Below, in pieces: positions 21,270 to 32,725 of a stretch of 64,000 nt of DNA. The notes beneath the pieces are model-generated. The model was not told the DNA's origin, searched no databases, and saw only the letters and a list, made by a program, of their open reading frames with translations. The position numbers and the translations under genes were made by a program. The DNA comes from Sphaerulina vaccinii (lineage: Eukaryota > Ascomycota > Dothideomycetes > Mycosphaerellales > Mycosphaerellaceae): positions 930,001 through 994,000 of the forward strand of contig JAKUDP010000013.1 of the NCBI GenBank assembly GCA_022570795.1. Direction: 5' to 3'. Numbering within the stretch: the first letter of the stretch is position 1; each line of letters starts with the position of its first letter.

Positions 21270-22045
21270 ACAGACTCGATTGATAACACGGCCTCAATAT
21301 CACAGACAGCTCAGTATGAAAATTCAACTGTTCATTCAGAGAGCGTCCGGTGAGTGTTTGGCATAGTCGAAATCTGACCTCCTTTCCACTATCCATTCTC
21401 TGCCGGCCTGCTGAGTACCGCGCACACAACATTCATGACAGCATGCTCATACCTTTTCTGCCAGGTCTTGGAGACACAACATGCATAATCATCTGCTCTC
21501 CGCGTGATTAAGTGACACTAAGGTCCCGATGTCACAGACAGCTCAGTATGACAGTCCAGCCATCGATTTAGAGAGAGCCAGACAAGTGGTTTGACATAGT
21601 CAATCTTAGCCTCCACTCAAGCACCTATTCTCTGCTCTGTTGTAAACACCACGCGCATTAGATTCACCACAGCCCCCTGAAGAAATTCCTGTTGGATATC
21701 AGAGATCCCTCTTTAACCCGTTCTGCTCTCTACATACTCGATTGACACCTCGTCTTCGCTGTTAGAGACGGGTCAGTACCAACAATTCAGCTGTCATTAA
21801 GAGAGGGCCAGATGAGTGTTTGACATAGTCGATTCCCAGCTCCGCTTCGACATGTTTCTGCACTGTGCTACTATTAACCACGCCCACCAAATATACCACA
21901 ACCTCCTGAAGAATCCTTCATTGCATATGAGAGATGCCTCACTCAACCGTTGTGACTCTGCGAACGTAATGGTCGCCATGGCTTTGAGATCGCAGACAAA
22001 CCAGTATGTCATTTCAGCTTGCCATTCGGAGAGACTACCTCATCT
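21270..22045 (+). repeat. Tandem repeat block, about 4 units of ~230 bp, abutting the carB stop codon
   Basis: Units carry a CACAGACAGCTCAGTATGA motif (21300, 21532; diverged copies near 21765 and 21992). Next comes GAGAGAGCCAGACAAGTG and TTTGACATAGTCGA (21355, 21590, 21817), then a pyrimidine-rich stretch with CACCACGC and CCTGAAGAA. Spacing is about 215-235 bp. The CAGACAGCTCAG motif also occurs in the ~122-bp block upstream (near 18696), so the blocks may share ancestry. The final partial unit reaches the 3' end of carB, whose stop codon is at 22035. Confidence 0.75.
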
Positions 22046-23894
22046 TCACCCACAACCAAGCAAAGATCGCCACAAGAACATATATCAGCACACTAACCCA
22101 CTGTTCCCACGAATCTAGCCAGACAGGTCGCTCCAGCTTATCAAGTCTTCCAGTGTTCTTCATCACATCCACCTCCTTCTGCTGTCCTTTCCAAGGCACA
22201 CTCACGCCATAATCGCCACAGATCTGCTCGGCTACTAGAGCGCCTCCAGCTAAGCAAATTGGAACACCAGTCCCAGGATGCGCACTCGCACCAACCATGT
22301 ACAAGCCCTTCACATGCTTTGCCTCTCCTCTGAAGGCATCAACGAGCACTTCGGCCACCCTACCCAGTAGTCCTAGCTTGACCAGAGATCCATCCACTGG
22401 TCCCGGTCTTCGCGCGCGAGTAGTGGGCCGGAAACATAAGACATTGAAGAATGAATGTGATAGTCCTAAAATAGCGCCACGATCGAGATTGAAGCGTTGT
22501 TTCCAGGACGCAGGATCGTTTGTGATTTCGTGTATGATGTGATCTTCGAGGTTGACGCCTGTACGAGAGGCGATCGTGGAAGTGATGGTCTTGCGTGCAA
22601 GAGAGACCATTGCGGGCCAGTCTTGTTTCTCTACAGGCTTAAGTCCCGTACTATCTGATGGGGACGCTGAAGAAATGTGGCCATTGCCGTTTGCGAGTGG
22701 TTGTTGTGCGGAGGCGTGTTGGCCTTCTTCGAGAAGGTGTCCGACTGGAACGAGCACAACGACGCTGTCCTTTCCTTCTGGCGCCGCTGTGCTGTCTACT
22801 CGACTGGGGACGTTGACGTAGAAGCTCGGTTCGTCCGGTATGAGATGTTGCTTGAAGATGCTGTCGAATGATTCCTTGTATTCGTCTGCCAAGAAGATGT
22901 TATGTGCTTCCAGCTCAGGCACTTTCCTATCCAGAGCCCAGTAGAAAGATATACTCGAACAGCTTCCTGGTCGACTCTTCAGGCTCTGCGCGTAAGAGCT
23001 CTCAGGTAGCAAGTTCTCATACGCGTAGACCAGGTCTGAGTTATTGACAACAACGTCAGCTTCCAGTATTGTACCATCTTCCGACTCCACGCCTTTTGCA
23101 GATCCACCATCTTGACTTAGCACTATCCTCTTCACCCCAGTCCCAAGTCTATACTCCACGCCTCTCCTCTTTCCAACCTCAACAAGCGCCTCCACAACCC
23201 TGTGAAAGCCTCCTCGAGGATACCAAATCCCTTCTGCCAACTCCGTATACTGCAAAAGACTGTACGTCCCTGGCGCATCGAAAGGACTCATCCCCATATA
23301 CATACTGCCGAACGTAAACACTCTTCTCAACCTTTCTGTCCAGAAGTACTTGCTAGCTCTTGTCCAAATACTCTCAAATGGATGTAACTCCAACAAGTGT
23401 TTGAGAAACTCGGGTCGAAGCATTGAAGTTATACCATAGAAGTTCCGTAAAAGCACTTCTCGAACAGAGAGTTCGTAGTGTTTGTGGCCTTCTTTCATGT
23501 ATTCCAAATATCGTAGATAGCCATCTTTGCCTTCGCACCTCTCTATCTCCGTCTTCATGACACTCAAGTCACTTGATAGGACGAATTTGGAGCCATCGCT
23601 GAAGTGGACCATGTAGTTTGGATCGCATTTCAGTAGTTCTACTCCTTCTTCGTCCAGACTCGTTCCAAGCTCTGCGAAAGTCCGGTGAAAGAGGCCTGGG
23701 AGGAGGAGGAGGGAGGGTCCTTGATCGAACCGGTATCCTTCATGGTGGAGGAGAGAACATCGACCGCCTGTGAAGTTGTTCTTCTCGAGGACTGTGACTT
23801 TGAAGCCGGCAGTAGCAAGGCGGGCAGCAGTGGAGACGCCGCCGACGCCTGCGCCGATGACTATCGCCGTCTTTTGACCAGCTTTCGAGGACAT
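22035..23894 (-). CDS. carB: Phytoene desaturase (CarB / AL-1 type)
   Basis: Single exon, 619 residues, ATG start. The N-terminus carries an FAD/NAD-binding GxGxxG signature in TAIVIGAGVGGVSTAARLAT with the following VTVLEKN, and the family motif GGRCSLLHHEGYRFDQGPS. Conserved parts further on include YLRYLEYMKEGHKHY, RRVFTFGSMYMGMSPFDAPG and GIWYPRGGFHRVV. Near the end GLYMVGASAHPGTGVPICLA is the carotenoid-desaturase signature. The C-terminus has one hydrophobic helix (SVLIYVLVAIFAWLWVKM), as in fungal enzymes that associate with membranes. It introduces up to four or five double bases of unsaturation into phytoene, giving lycopene and 3,4-didehydrolycopene. Length is normal. It shares the cluster with carRA, carX and the opsin. 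Confidence 0.93.
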   Translation of the reverse strand: MSSKAGQKTAIVIGAGVGGVSTAARLATAGFKVTVLEKNNFTGGRCSLLHHEGYRFDQGPSLLLLPGLFHRTFAELGTSLDEEGVELLKCDPNYMVHFSDGSKFVLSSDLSVMKTEIERCEGKDGYLRYLEYMKEGHKHYELSVREVLLRNFYGITSMLRPEFLKHLLELHPFESIWTRASKYFWTERLRRVFTFGSMYMGMSPFDAPGTYSLLQYTELAEGIWYPRGGFHRVVEALVEVGKRRGVEYRLGTGVKRIVLSQDGGSAKGVESEDGTILEADVVVNNSDLVYAYENLLPESSYAQSLKSRPGSCSSISFYWALDRKVPELEAHNIFLADEYKESFDSIFKQHLIPDEPSFYVNVPSRVDSTAAPEGKDSVVVLVPVGHLLEEGQHASAQQPLANGNGHISSASPSDSTGLKPVEKQDWPAMVSLARKTITSTIASRTGVNLEDHIIHEITNDPASWKQRFNLDRGAILGLSHSFFNVLCFRPTTRARRPGPVDGSLVKLGLLGRVAEVLVDAFRGEAKHVKGLYMVGASAHPGTGVPICLAGGALVAEQICGDYGVSVPWKGQQKEVDVMKNTGRLDKLERPVWLDSWEQWVSVLIYVLVAIFAWLWVKMR

Positions 23895-24203
23895 CGATGG
23901 TGAAAGTGATATAGAAGCATTGGGAGAGGCGGATGATCCGGTGAGATGGTTGAAGTGGAGGCGTGGAGCCTTTCACATGCAAGGTACGATCGAATTGGGA
24001 ACGATGACGAGATGATGGGCCTTGGCGAGATCTTGCTGCACATCACATCTTTCACGCGTTCGAAATCCACACGAAATCGACACACCGTCTTGATCGGTAG
24101 TTCTTGCTATATACACACTCAAGGGCTGGACATTGCGAATCGACCTCATACCATACTGATTGCCATGACCAGATCTCATGATGGCATCTTTCTCCCCATT
24201 TCA

Positions 24204-26422
24204 CTACTGGTTCTGGCCATTCGCACCGTAGTCGATGATCTCACTCGGACCGACCTTCTCATTACCGCCACCATTCTTGTTGCTCTTCTCCTTCGACCGC
24301 AACATCTTCTGCACATTTTGCTTCTTCTCACTCCAAGCACGCTTGGTTCTGCTCCTCGGATAGTTGATGGGCGACTCGCCGCCAGTGAAGATTAGCATGT
24401 CATATACCAGGGCCCCGAAAAGTGCTCCGAATATTGGACCGCATATTGGCCCATAGAACCAATAAGGATTGGTGAACAGCTCAGTGCCATATCCATGTAT
24501 TACAATGACTATCCTAGAAGCCAGGTCCTTGGTCGGATTCCCGGCAAATCCAGTCTGGAATGTAAAGGAAAATGCGAATCCAACTCCTACTAGTCCGATA
24601 ATAAGGGGATTCATACCAACACCGGGAGGAACGTTTTGGTCGTCTCCAAGAGCCAGAACTGTGCATGCTATCAATGCAGTCCCTGTAAACTCGACGAGAA
24701 AAGCCGAATACTCTTCGATGTAGTCGTATCTCGGTGCGCTAATAAACACGTCTATAATGTCTACTTCGGAGTCTGTCGTACTCCTGTACGCCTGAATGGG
24801 ATTATAGTATATCCCGTAAGCCAGAAAGGCAGCTAAGAATGCAGCGCAGAATTGAGGTATAATGTAGCGATGTACCATGCGGCCAGGAAACCCTCGAAAG
24901 ATCCAAAGCATAAGAGTTAACGCAGGGTTGAGGTGTGCGCCAGATATACCGCCAGCAATGTGAATAGCCGTAATGGCCGAGAAGCCCCATGCCCAGGCAG
25001 TAGTCATAGCGGACACTTGGTTGTACTTTACAGTAGCTTGTATGTTGGCGCAAAACCCGATGGTGAGCTGCACAAACACGGCAAGAAACTCCGCCAAGGA
25101 TTCTCGGTGTCGGCTTCGTATAACTGACCATGTGGTATGGTTATTGAACACTTCATCTACGACTGGTAGATTCTCCGCCAACAAAGCAGGATCAAGGTCG
25201 TGAACATCGTCCTCTAGGTCGACCTCATCATCTTCTTCATCGAAGTTTCCTAGCGGGACACGGCCCGCGAGACCAAAGTAGCTCGAACGGCTTGCGCGAC
25301 TGACACGACTAGCGCGACCCTGTCTTTCAAACATGTCTTGGTCAGGAGGAATACCAGTCGTGGTTGCTCTACTCGGAAGCCGGGCATGTCGTGCGAAGTC
25401 TTCATCTTCATCTTGACCTTTTTCTTCTTTGCCTTCTTCGCCGTCGTCGTCGTCTTCTTCATATTCCCACGCCGGAGACATGGTACTGACGTGGGAGGTG
25501 TTTCGATTGGAGACAGCAGAAGGAATACGATTGTTGTATCCTCTGCCGCTGAACATTGACGACATCGACCGGCGCCTCGCATCCTTTTGTAGCCCATGAA
25601 GAACCTTGGACCCTCTGCGTCTGCGAGCAGTAGCAACTTGTGCAGACATCTGGTTTGGTTGTCGGATTGTCGCTTTCACTCTCCCCTTTTCCAAATCTAC
25701 CATGTTCACTGCTCCTTGCAAACCTCTTGAGTCAGGACCGGGCTCCATTCCACCGCGGGTGGGAATCATTCCGGCGCGCACCACGCGAGGCATCGGCTTC
25801 GCAAAACCCCAAACAGGCTTCGCGTTCGCAGGCAGGGTGTACTCTGGATTCAGCGCCTCGTATGCTGGGTTGACATAGGTGTCGGTGTTCCCATACATCG
25901 TGTAATCATCTTGATCACATATTGCCGCTGCGATTCGCTGCATCGGTAGTTGGCCACGAATGGAGCTGTGTCGAACAGAGCCAGCGATAGATTCTCGGCC
26001 ATAGTCCGGCCGTGCTCTTGCGAATAGAGGACCAATACTCGGCTTATGAGGCGTCACGTTCTTGCCAGTCTTCCTCTTCACGATTGGAGGTGGAGAGGTA
26101 GCTCGGCCTCGTGCTGATGACATTTCGAATCCATTGCCGGATGTGGAAAGACCATCGGCCGGCCTGTGCACCGCTGTTCTCTGTCCGACGTCAACGTCGG
26201 TTGATGAAGATGCTATTGGAGCGGGAGCGGGTACGTTTGCTGATACGGCTGCTGGAGGTGCAGGTGGTACAGCTGCTGATGCAGGGAACAGGTCAAAGTC
26301 GTCTGCAAAAGCGGAGAGGCCATCGGACTATGCAGGCAGACATGTCAGCGCCCAGATGGAGGATTGTCGACACGAATACATACTTCTGCCCGAGCCCGTT
26401 GGGTAGCTTCTTGTTGCTCCAT
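24204..26422 (-). CDS. Aquaporin/aquaglyceroporin (MIP family) with long N-terminal extension
   Basis: Exon 1 (26422-26384, MEQQEATQRARAE) and exon 2 (26327-24204) are joined across a 56-nt intron (GTATGT...CATAG), giving 720 residues. This fixes the start: the longest single frame lacks an ATG and would open with GTG. Residues ~1-385 are disordered, Ser/Arg-rich and acidic (EYEEDDDDGEEGKEEK; DEEDDEVDLEDD). A six-helix MIP domain follows, with the first pore motif NPA near residue 479 (SGAHLNPALTLMLW). The second half-helix reads FAGNPTKDLASR near 609, i.e. NPT instead of NPA, with K where MIPs usually have R. The tail is basic. Fungal MIPs with long N-termini include Fps1-like glycerol channels. 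The gene sits between carB and carRA. Confidence 0.85.
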
Positions 26423-26864
26423 GCTGCATCAGAGTCCAAGATAACAGCCCGAGGGAATTAGACACGCACATGAGTACAAGTACATATACCTGATTCACGG
26501 CGCCGTGAGCCTACATGTCAGTCGTCTCGTCACAATGGCGTGTTTGAGCTGTTTTGCTGTGTCAACATCTCATCATGTTGGTACACTGTATCATACTTCA
26601 CAACACTACCGTGGTCCATATTTACCATTGCCTGATGCGTGAGTCGTTGGAATACCGTCTTCTCCACACCGACGACGACGTCTGGTTGTCCTTGGCATTC
26701 CTCGTCATTCCTCGTCTAGTTCCTACCATAGTGACAATCACGAGCGACGCGCTTGTCACGGCATGCCATTCGAAGACTCAGGCGAGAGTGGTGGATGTCG
26801 CGACGACCTTCCGAATGTACGCAGCTGCATCTTGGCAGGAGGTAGAATGTGGAATGTGGCGAGC

Positions 26865-27218
26865 TCAACTTGGTGCTCTGCGGAACTGGTAGCTAGCTAG
26901 GCTGCGCGGCGTGTCGTTGCCCTCTGTCTGAAATTTGATGGCTGTTCGATGGTGCAATGCATTGTTTGCCCTCAGTCGAGCGGCGTTGCGCACGAATTTG
27001 TTCATCCTCTCTTTCGCAAAGTCCCAGCTGATGCGGTATGGCTCATGATTTCCAAGCAGGAAGAACACGACTTTATAACGAAGCAGCTGGCGTACGAGGA
27101 ACTGAATCAAGTGCTCAGTGGCTACGTGTCCGATGTCTCCGAGCAACGCCAGATATGGCGCAGTCTTTGGAAAGTCGTAATCGTACGACGGGTGAGTCTC
27201 TAGATGGAGATCGCTCAT
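26865..27218 (-). pseudogene. Truncated calcineurin-like metallophosphoesterase fragment
   Basis: 117 codons. The first ~85 match the N-terminal third of fungal calcineurin-like phosphoesterases: MSDLHLETHPSYDY (metal-ligand DLH), then ALLGDIGHV (GDxG) and FFLLGNHEPY (GNHE), spaced as in intact enzymes. The next helix (WDFAKERMNKFV) is also typical. After that the frame drifts into unrelated sequence and stops. The C-terminal GHxH-type metal ligands are absent downstream on this strand. Upstream, the usual residues before MSDLH can be read as a possible partial exon, but no convincing first exon is seen. A decayed gene remnant between the aquaporin and carRA is the simplest reading. Confidence 0.6.
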
Positions 27219-27636
27219 GACTTGTTGGTCTGCGTGATGTTGAGGGAACTGCGATCGATGGAATTATGCACCAGGTCAGGTGCGTACTTGGAAGTCGGCT
27301 TAAAGTGAAGTATGATTTCGCATCGATGCGATGCAAACGTATGATTGCGCTGTCAAGTCGAGATGTATTGTTTCCGGGGCCTCGTGTTGCTGCAGACCAT
27401 ATTCTGGCGAAGTCGAAGTTGGCGAGTGTTGGAGAAAGAAGAGAGGAAGAGGAAAAAAGAGAACCATGGGTGGCTTCAGCGCTGCTCATGACTCGCGTAC
27501 CGTTCTTCTGCTCCACATGGCCTTTCTCACTCGTTTGCTTGCTCCTGCTCGCGAGAAGGGTATCTCCATTTCCCACGCCATGCTGGTATGCTATCAATAC
27601 GCTGAATAATGCCACTGTACAATATGAATGCATGAA

Positions 27637-29561
27637 TTACTTCCCATCTCTTGTCCTAGGTCCGAGTAGTCTCCACCATCCGACCCAGACTCGTTTCCAC
27701 TTGGGTACAGTAGCTCTCCCTGCTTTCCCTGTTGCGCTTCTTCCTCCTTTTCGCAACTCCCTCCCAATCTGCATATAACTTTCCACGGCAACTCTCATAG
27801 GTCCTCTCGCCTGCGTTGGTAATTCCTCCACGGCAGGTATAGCCTCCTCGTAGAAGTTGAATGCTCTGTCAAGCAGCTTCCCTCTCACTTGCTCCACCTT
27901 ATCCCAGAAGTCTTGCGCGACTCTGCTCGTCGTGGTTAGTCCACCAACAAAAGCCGCAGGGTTTAGTCCAACCTCAGCCAAATAAGGTGGAGGAACATAA
28001 CATCTCCCGATCTTCGCGTCAACAGACAGGTCGCGTGCGATATTGACGTACTGCAATGCAACACCCATATCGTGGCCGCTACGCATGAGCTTTCTTGCGT
28101 GGAGATCGCTTTCGTGAGAGTTCGGTTTCGCATGATGATGGAGAACGAGCTGTATGCATAGCAAGGCGACAGTGCCAGCAACGCGTGCGCCGTAGAGGTC
28201 AAGGTCTTGTTCGGTCTTGATAGGGCCAGAGTTGCTGTTGTTTCTAACGGTCGAGCTGAATTGAAGGTCCATCTCGAAGCCTTTGAGAAGTTCGTAGAGG
28301 GGTTCTTTGCTTGTGATGTGTGTTGGGAGAAGGATCAATGCTAGTTGGGTTTCTGGTGGGAAGTTTTGTGTTATGAAGAGGGTTGCTTGACCGCGGTTCA
28401 TGTCGTTGCTTGGGATGACTTTGCCTTCTTCGTTCTTGTTCGCGATTCCGTAAGACAGGTCCAGGTACTTCGATAGCTTCTTCAGCCAGTCTCGTGCGAT
28501 GATTTCGGTCTCGGCGTTGTCGATCAGATCGTCCGCGACTCTACAGAAAGAGTATAAGATGATGAGGTCTATCCGTAGTCGTCCTTGGAAGGTACTTGAG
28601 GCCAGATAGAAGCTTCGGCTCTTCTTCTCCAATCTCTGCACGCTCTGCTGCAAGCCCAGAATCCTGTCATCGTCGTACGTCGAAGCCGGGACAAGCAAAG
28701 CTTTCACCAACGACCAGGGACCCGGCAGCTCAGGCACCTTCCTGAAGTGCGCTGGAAATGCATTCAAGATCGCCATGGCATTGTCAAAAGCCACCATCCC
28801 AAACACAATCAGACAATTCGTCAAGAAGAAGAATATGGCCTCTTCGATCTCCAGTCCAGGCCATAGCTCGCCTCCAGTTTTCGTCCCTTGCGATATTACC
28901 CAGGTTCCCCTCTTCAATGCCAAAGTGTCCACAATCCACAAGTATACAGTCGGCAGCGCAATGCTCAGCACTGTACAAGTCGCGGGCAAGTTCACCAACA
29001 ACTGATATGCCAAACTCCAAAGCAACAGCAAGAAAGGCAAGGCCCAAACCAATATTAGCCCAAGATACGTCTCTTCCTTCCCTTCACTGACCCACTTCGC
29101 TCCATACCTCAATCCCAGACCCAAAGCCATTTGTCCGCCCCATCTCACGTACTTCCATTGCTGTCCGACTCTGCCCTTGTCCTCCCTACTCAGCAGACTT
29201 TCCTTTAGGACGGCTTTACTCGTGATCAAGTAGAGTAGTCCAGTGGTATAAGTCTGTATCACGAAGAAGAAGACCTCCTCTATGGGTATGTCGAAGATTG
29301 TGAGTCCGACGACTACATTTGGCGGGTAAGACCATATTCCCGTGCGAATGAGGTAGCTGTCCCAGGGGATTGTGGACGTCACGGCTATTGTGATTAGAAA
29401 GAGGAGTTTGTAGGAGTCGAGACGCGTCCAGAGAGGGAAGTAGAGGAGCGTGAGGAGGGCCGCGGGTGGGAGCGTGTAGTGCAGGTGTCTATACCACATA
29501 TCAGAAGGTCCTGTATGTTACGAGGTGGGCGGACTCACACGAGGGCATATTCGTAGCCCAT
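27637..29561 (-). CDS. carRA: Bifunctional lycopene cyclase / phytoene synthase (CarRA / AL-2 type)
   Basis: A 23-nt first exon (29561-29539, MGYEYALV) is spliced by a 50-nt GTGAGT...TATAG intron to 29488-27637, giving 624 residues. The N-terminal half (~1-250) is the multi-helix membrane cyclase: LHYTLPPAALLTLLYFPLWT, IPWDSYLIRTGIWSYPPN, FDIPIEEVFFFVIQTYTTGL, and a duplicate with LEIEEAIFFFLTNCLIVFG. The C-terminal half is phytoene synthase: RSFYLASSTF, the first Asp-rich motif RVADDLIDNAE, and the second, YVNIARDLSVDAKIGRCYVP. It condenses two GGPP to phytoene and later cyclises lycopene ends. The start is chosen because exon 1 restores the conserved N-terminus; the longest open frame begins inside the intron. 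Confidence 0.94.
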
Positions 29562-30212
29562 TTTGGCTGTTCTTCCTTCAGACAGCTGGTTGTATGCTTG
29601 AACGAGTGTGAGTAGTTGTGTATTATGGCATGCATGCGCCGCGTCCCATTACGACGATCACGACAATGCTGGCCCTATTAAACTCATGTTTCCGTGTTCT
29701 TCTACCACTCCCGCGCGTTCCACGCCAGACTCAGCTTAATATGCGAGGATGAATGAGTGAAATCCTGCAAGCCGCCGCGGACCAGCTCGTCACCTCCTCC
29801 CACGTTGAGTACTGCTAGTTTAAAAGTGGGGCTCTGTCTTCACTTCTGCTTCCCGAAACACCGACGAACGATGGCCGATGCATGTATACCGATGTGAACA
29901 ATGTGAGGGACTGTCTCAGGCTTATTGCAGCCAAATCTACCTTACGACGATGAGGTGTTCAGGCAGCTTCATCGACTTCATGTCGAGACATCACGATATA
30001 TGAGATTCGTGAGGCAGGCTCGATGGCCTTTGGTGCACGCCGACACTGTCACCAGCATTCCCAAGACCACGGCATTGCCTTCACGGAGACCACCGACTTT
30101 TACACAAGCTCATCGGCACAGCTATGTGCACAGCATAATGCATGACGAAGCTGTATCAGCCAACAGAAGTAGGATCATTCTTGAGTGGAAGGACACGCAG
30201 ATTTGTGAGACT
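29562..30212. other. Intergenic between carRA and P450
   Basis: 651 bp holding the carRA promoter and the 3' flank of the P450. A plus-strand frame (29925-30224) lacks an ATG start and any motif. No repeat seen. Confidence 0.45.
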
Positions 30213-31969
30213 CTAGCTACATGAACGCCTCTTCTTCAGCATGATGGGAGTCTTGTCGTCTGGCAGCAACGCGATCCAGTTCTCTACATTTCTTGGACGA
30301 CTTCCATCGCCACCAAGCCTGACCTCATACCTGTCAATCAGCTTCGCCAGCATGATCTTCAAGACATTCCCAGCATAGTATCGTCCTGGACATGGATGCC
30401 GACCATATCCAAATGACAGCTGATCCAGTCCGGTCGAAGTAAACTGGAATCTGCCTTCATTCCCAGGCTCATTTCGCAGCTTCTCGAAACGGAATGCATC
30501 AAACACTTCCGGGCCTCTCCAAAGAGTAGGGTCGTTCCCCAGTTGGCTTGATGCGGATCCCAGATACGTTCCTTCTGGAAGCAGTGTGCCATCTTTCAAG
30601 AAGACCTCGCGGCGGAGCACATACTCGGTTGCTGTCAGCTGGGAAGGATTGCAGCGTGCACTTTCTTTCACGAAGCTGTCGAGCTTCCTTGCGTTCAGTA
30701 TCTCATCAAACGAGACTTCTCCTTTGGGGCTCTTCTGCAAGAGTGCATGCCATTCGTCTCGCAATGCCTCTACATTCTCGGGATGCGCAGCAATATCGAA
30801 CCAAGCATGACTTGTCGCGACATACAGCGACTGAATCGATGCAACCAGAGTGATCAGCTGAGCATGCGATTGATATAGTACATTGTACTTCAGATGATCA
30901 GGAGCATTGTCAATCACCCATCCAAGCAGATCAGATTTGGTATGAATGCCACGTTCGTGTTCGATCTTCCTCTGTCGAATGATTGGCTCCATGATCTGCT
31001 GCATCTTTCGATGGGCTTTCTTCAGTCCCCATATAGGTGGCAAGATCCGAGCAACTGACGATCGCAGTGAATTGGGAACCATTCCTAGGATGAACATGGC
31101 GATGAAGCTATTCTTGAAGAACCCCAGCTTCAGATCGACGAATTTGGGTTCTCGGCTGAGAGGAAGGCCAGCCAGGATTCTTCCTGATACCAAGGCCAGA
31201 ATCCGCGGCAGGACCTGCATTGGATATACCTCGACCCATTCTTGAAGTGGTATTAGCTACGATCTGTTCTGAAGACACGATCTAGCACTTACCATCATCA
31301 CACCTCGGCAAAAGTGTATCAAAAGCGTAGTCAGTCTCGTCAGCAATGTCCGGAAGACTATGCTCTGGAGCGGTACATCAGTCGTCATTCACGTTTGTTC
31401 ACCACTTGGCATACTCAAGTGTCTGGGCAGATGAATAGCCAACGCCTTGAGCATTGGAGTATCGCCACCTTCTTCTGGTACCTTGATCGTGGTGAATTGG
31501 TGCAGGAAGCGCTACGTTTGGTCAGCGTTCTACGTTCCGTACCGCATAGCACGTCGAGGAAACATACCGTGTCAAGCGCATCGTAGAAGCTCAATTCATC
31601 TTCTGGCAAGCTCTTGATACTATCAAGGAGCTTCGGAGGAAGGATCACAGTGTCCCATCTGCGCCAGCTTCCGCCTACCACGAATGGTCCGTCGCGATGC
31701 TATGAGCATATCAGCCTTAAGATGCCGCGCGTAGGTGTCTTTGGGCTCACCTTCAGGTAAGCATATCTCAGGAGTGCTTCACAGGTGGGGAACTGGTTGT
31801 CGAGGGTGCCACCTTTCTTCACTTCATAACGTGGAAGATGGCTCAGCGGATCTTGCTTCGGGCGAAGTGTCGACCAGATTATAAGAAGCCCGATCGCTGC
31901 GACAAGAGGGACCACGGCAACGTCGAAGTGCCAGTTCGCCCCGGCGTCGAGGAAGCCGACGTCAAGCAT
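30213..31969 (-). CDS. Cytochrome P450 monooxygenase (fungal secondary-metabolism type)
   Basis: Five exons: 31969-31751, 31699-31568, 31511-31415, 31364-31293 and 31240-30213. All introns have GT...AG ends and phases agree, giving 515 residues. A membrane anchor lies near the N-terminus (VVPLVAAIGLLIIWSTLRPK). The middle reads KHSLPDIADETDYAFDTLLP. The helix-K ExxR is ESAR in DSFVKESARCNPSQ, and the haem loop is SFGYGRHPCPGRYYAGN with Cys near residue 455. The pattern resembles CYP families of fungal terpenoid and gibberellin-type pathways (FGYGRHxCPGR), but the substrate cannot be told. It is transcribed away from the methyltransferase gene over a shared ~750-bp upstream region, consistent with co-regulation. 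Confidence 0.88.
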
Positions 31970-32725
31970 TGTGAGGAGATGGAGTCGCTGTAAGCTTCCA
32001 GATGTTCAGGTGGGAGTTGTGGCGCACCACTTTGACTGAGTATCGTGCGCATCAACATCGATCATTGGACAACGTTCGCCTACTCGACCTATGACACGTT
32101 CGATCACGATCCATGATAGTCATATCGCGCTGTTGTCGAGGATGGCGAATGTGCCGAAGACCAACCATACTCAACGTTCTTCTGCAGTACGCAGGATGCC
32201 AGCGCTACTGCCATGTTCGCCCGGTGATCGTGGTGAGTAAATGGTGCCGGAGACCTACCGCCTTGTTGTTACCGTGATGCTGGGGTCTATGCTGTAAGTG
32301 ATGAGGAAGCTTGTGACTACAAGTCCACGAGGTGCAGGCCGTGGAGTTCTCCATACGAAGCCAGATGGAAGTGAAGTTGATGCGTGCGTAAGCTAGACAT
32401 AGGCCACATCTCGGTCTCGCTTTAAGCAAAGCTCAGGGGCGGTACGTACCTCTTCTTTACGACCTAACAGCTTGACAACCTGGTCATATAGGCGGCTCCA
32501 ACTTACTTAACGTCGCCGCAATGCTGCCGTCGGTAGGCGGCCATATGCTCATGGTACGGCATCGACACCGAAGGACTTTCCTAAACGAAGTTCTAGCCTC
32601 ATCCTGGCATCCTACTACGCAAATGTTGCAAACCTTACTTACTAAGTTCTATATACGAGCTTCATGACGCTAAAGTGTGACTTCAGCACTCCACACTCCC
32701 TCCACATCAGAAGACCACATGCAAT
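31970..32725. other. Divergent promoter region, P450 / methyltransferase
   Basis: 756 bp between oppositely transcribed start codons. It contains no supported gene. Short frames on the minus strand near 32205-32429 have no motif. Confidence 0.5.
32650..32655 (+). promoter_or_regulatory. TATA box candidate of the methyltransferase gene
   Basis: TATATA located 76 bp upstream of the ATG at 32726. This is a plausible distance for a fungal core promoter; no transcript data. Confidence 0.35.
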
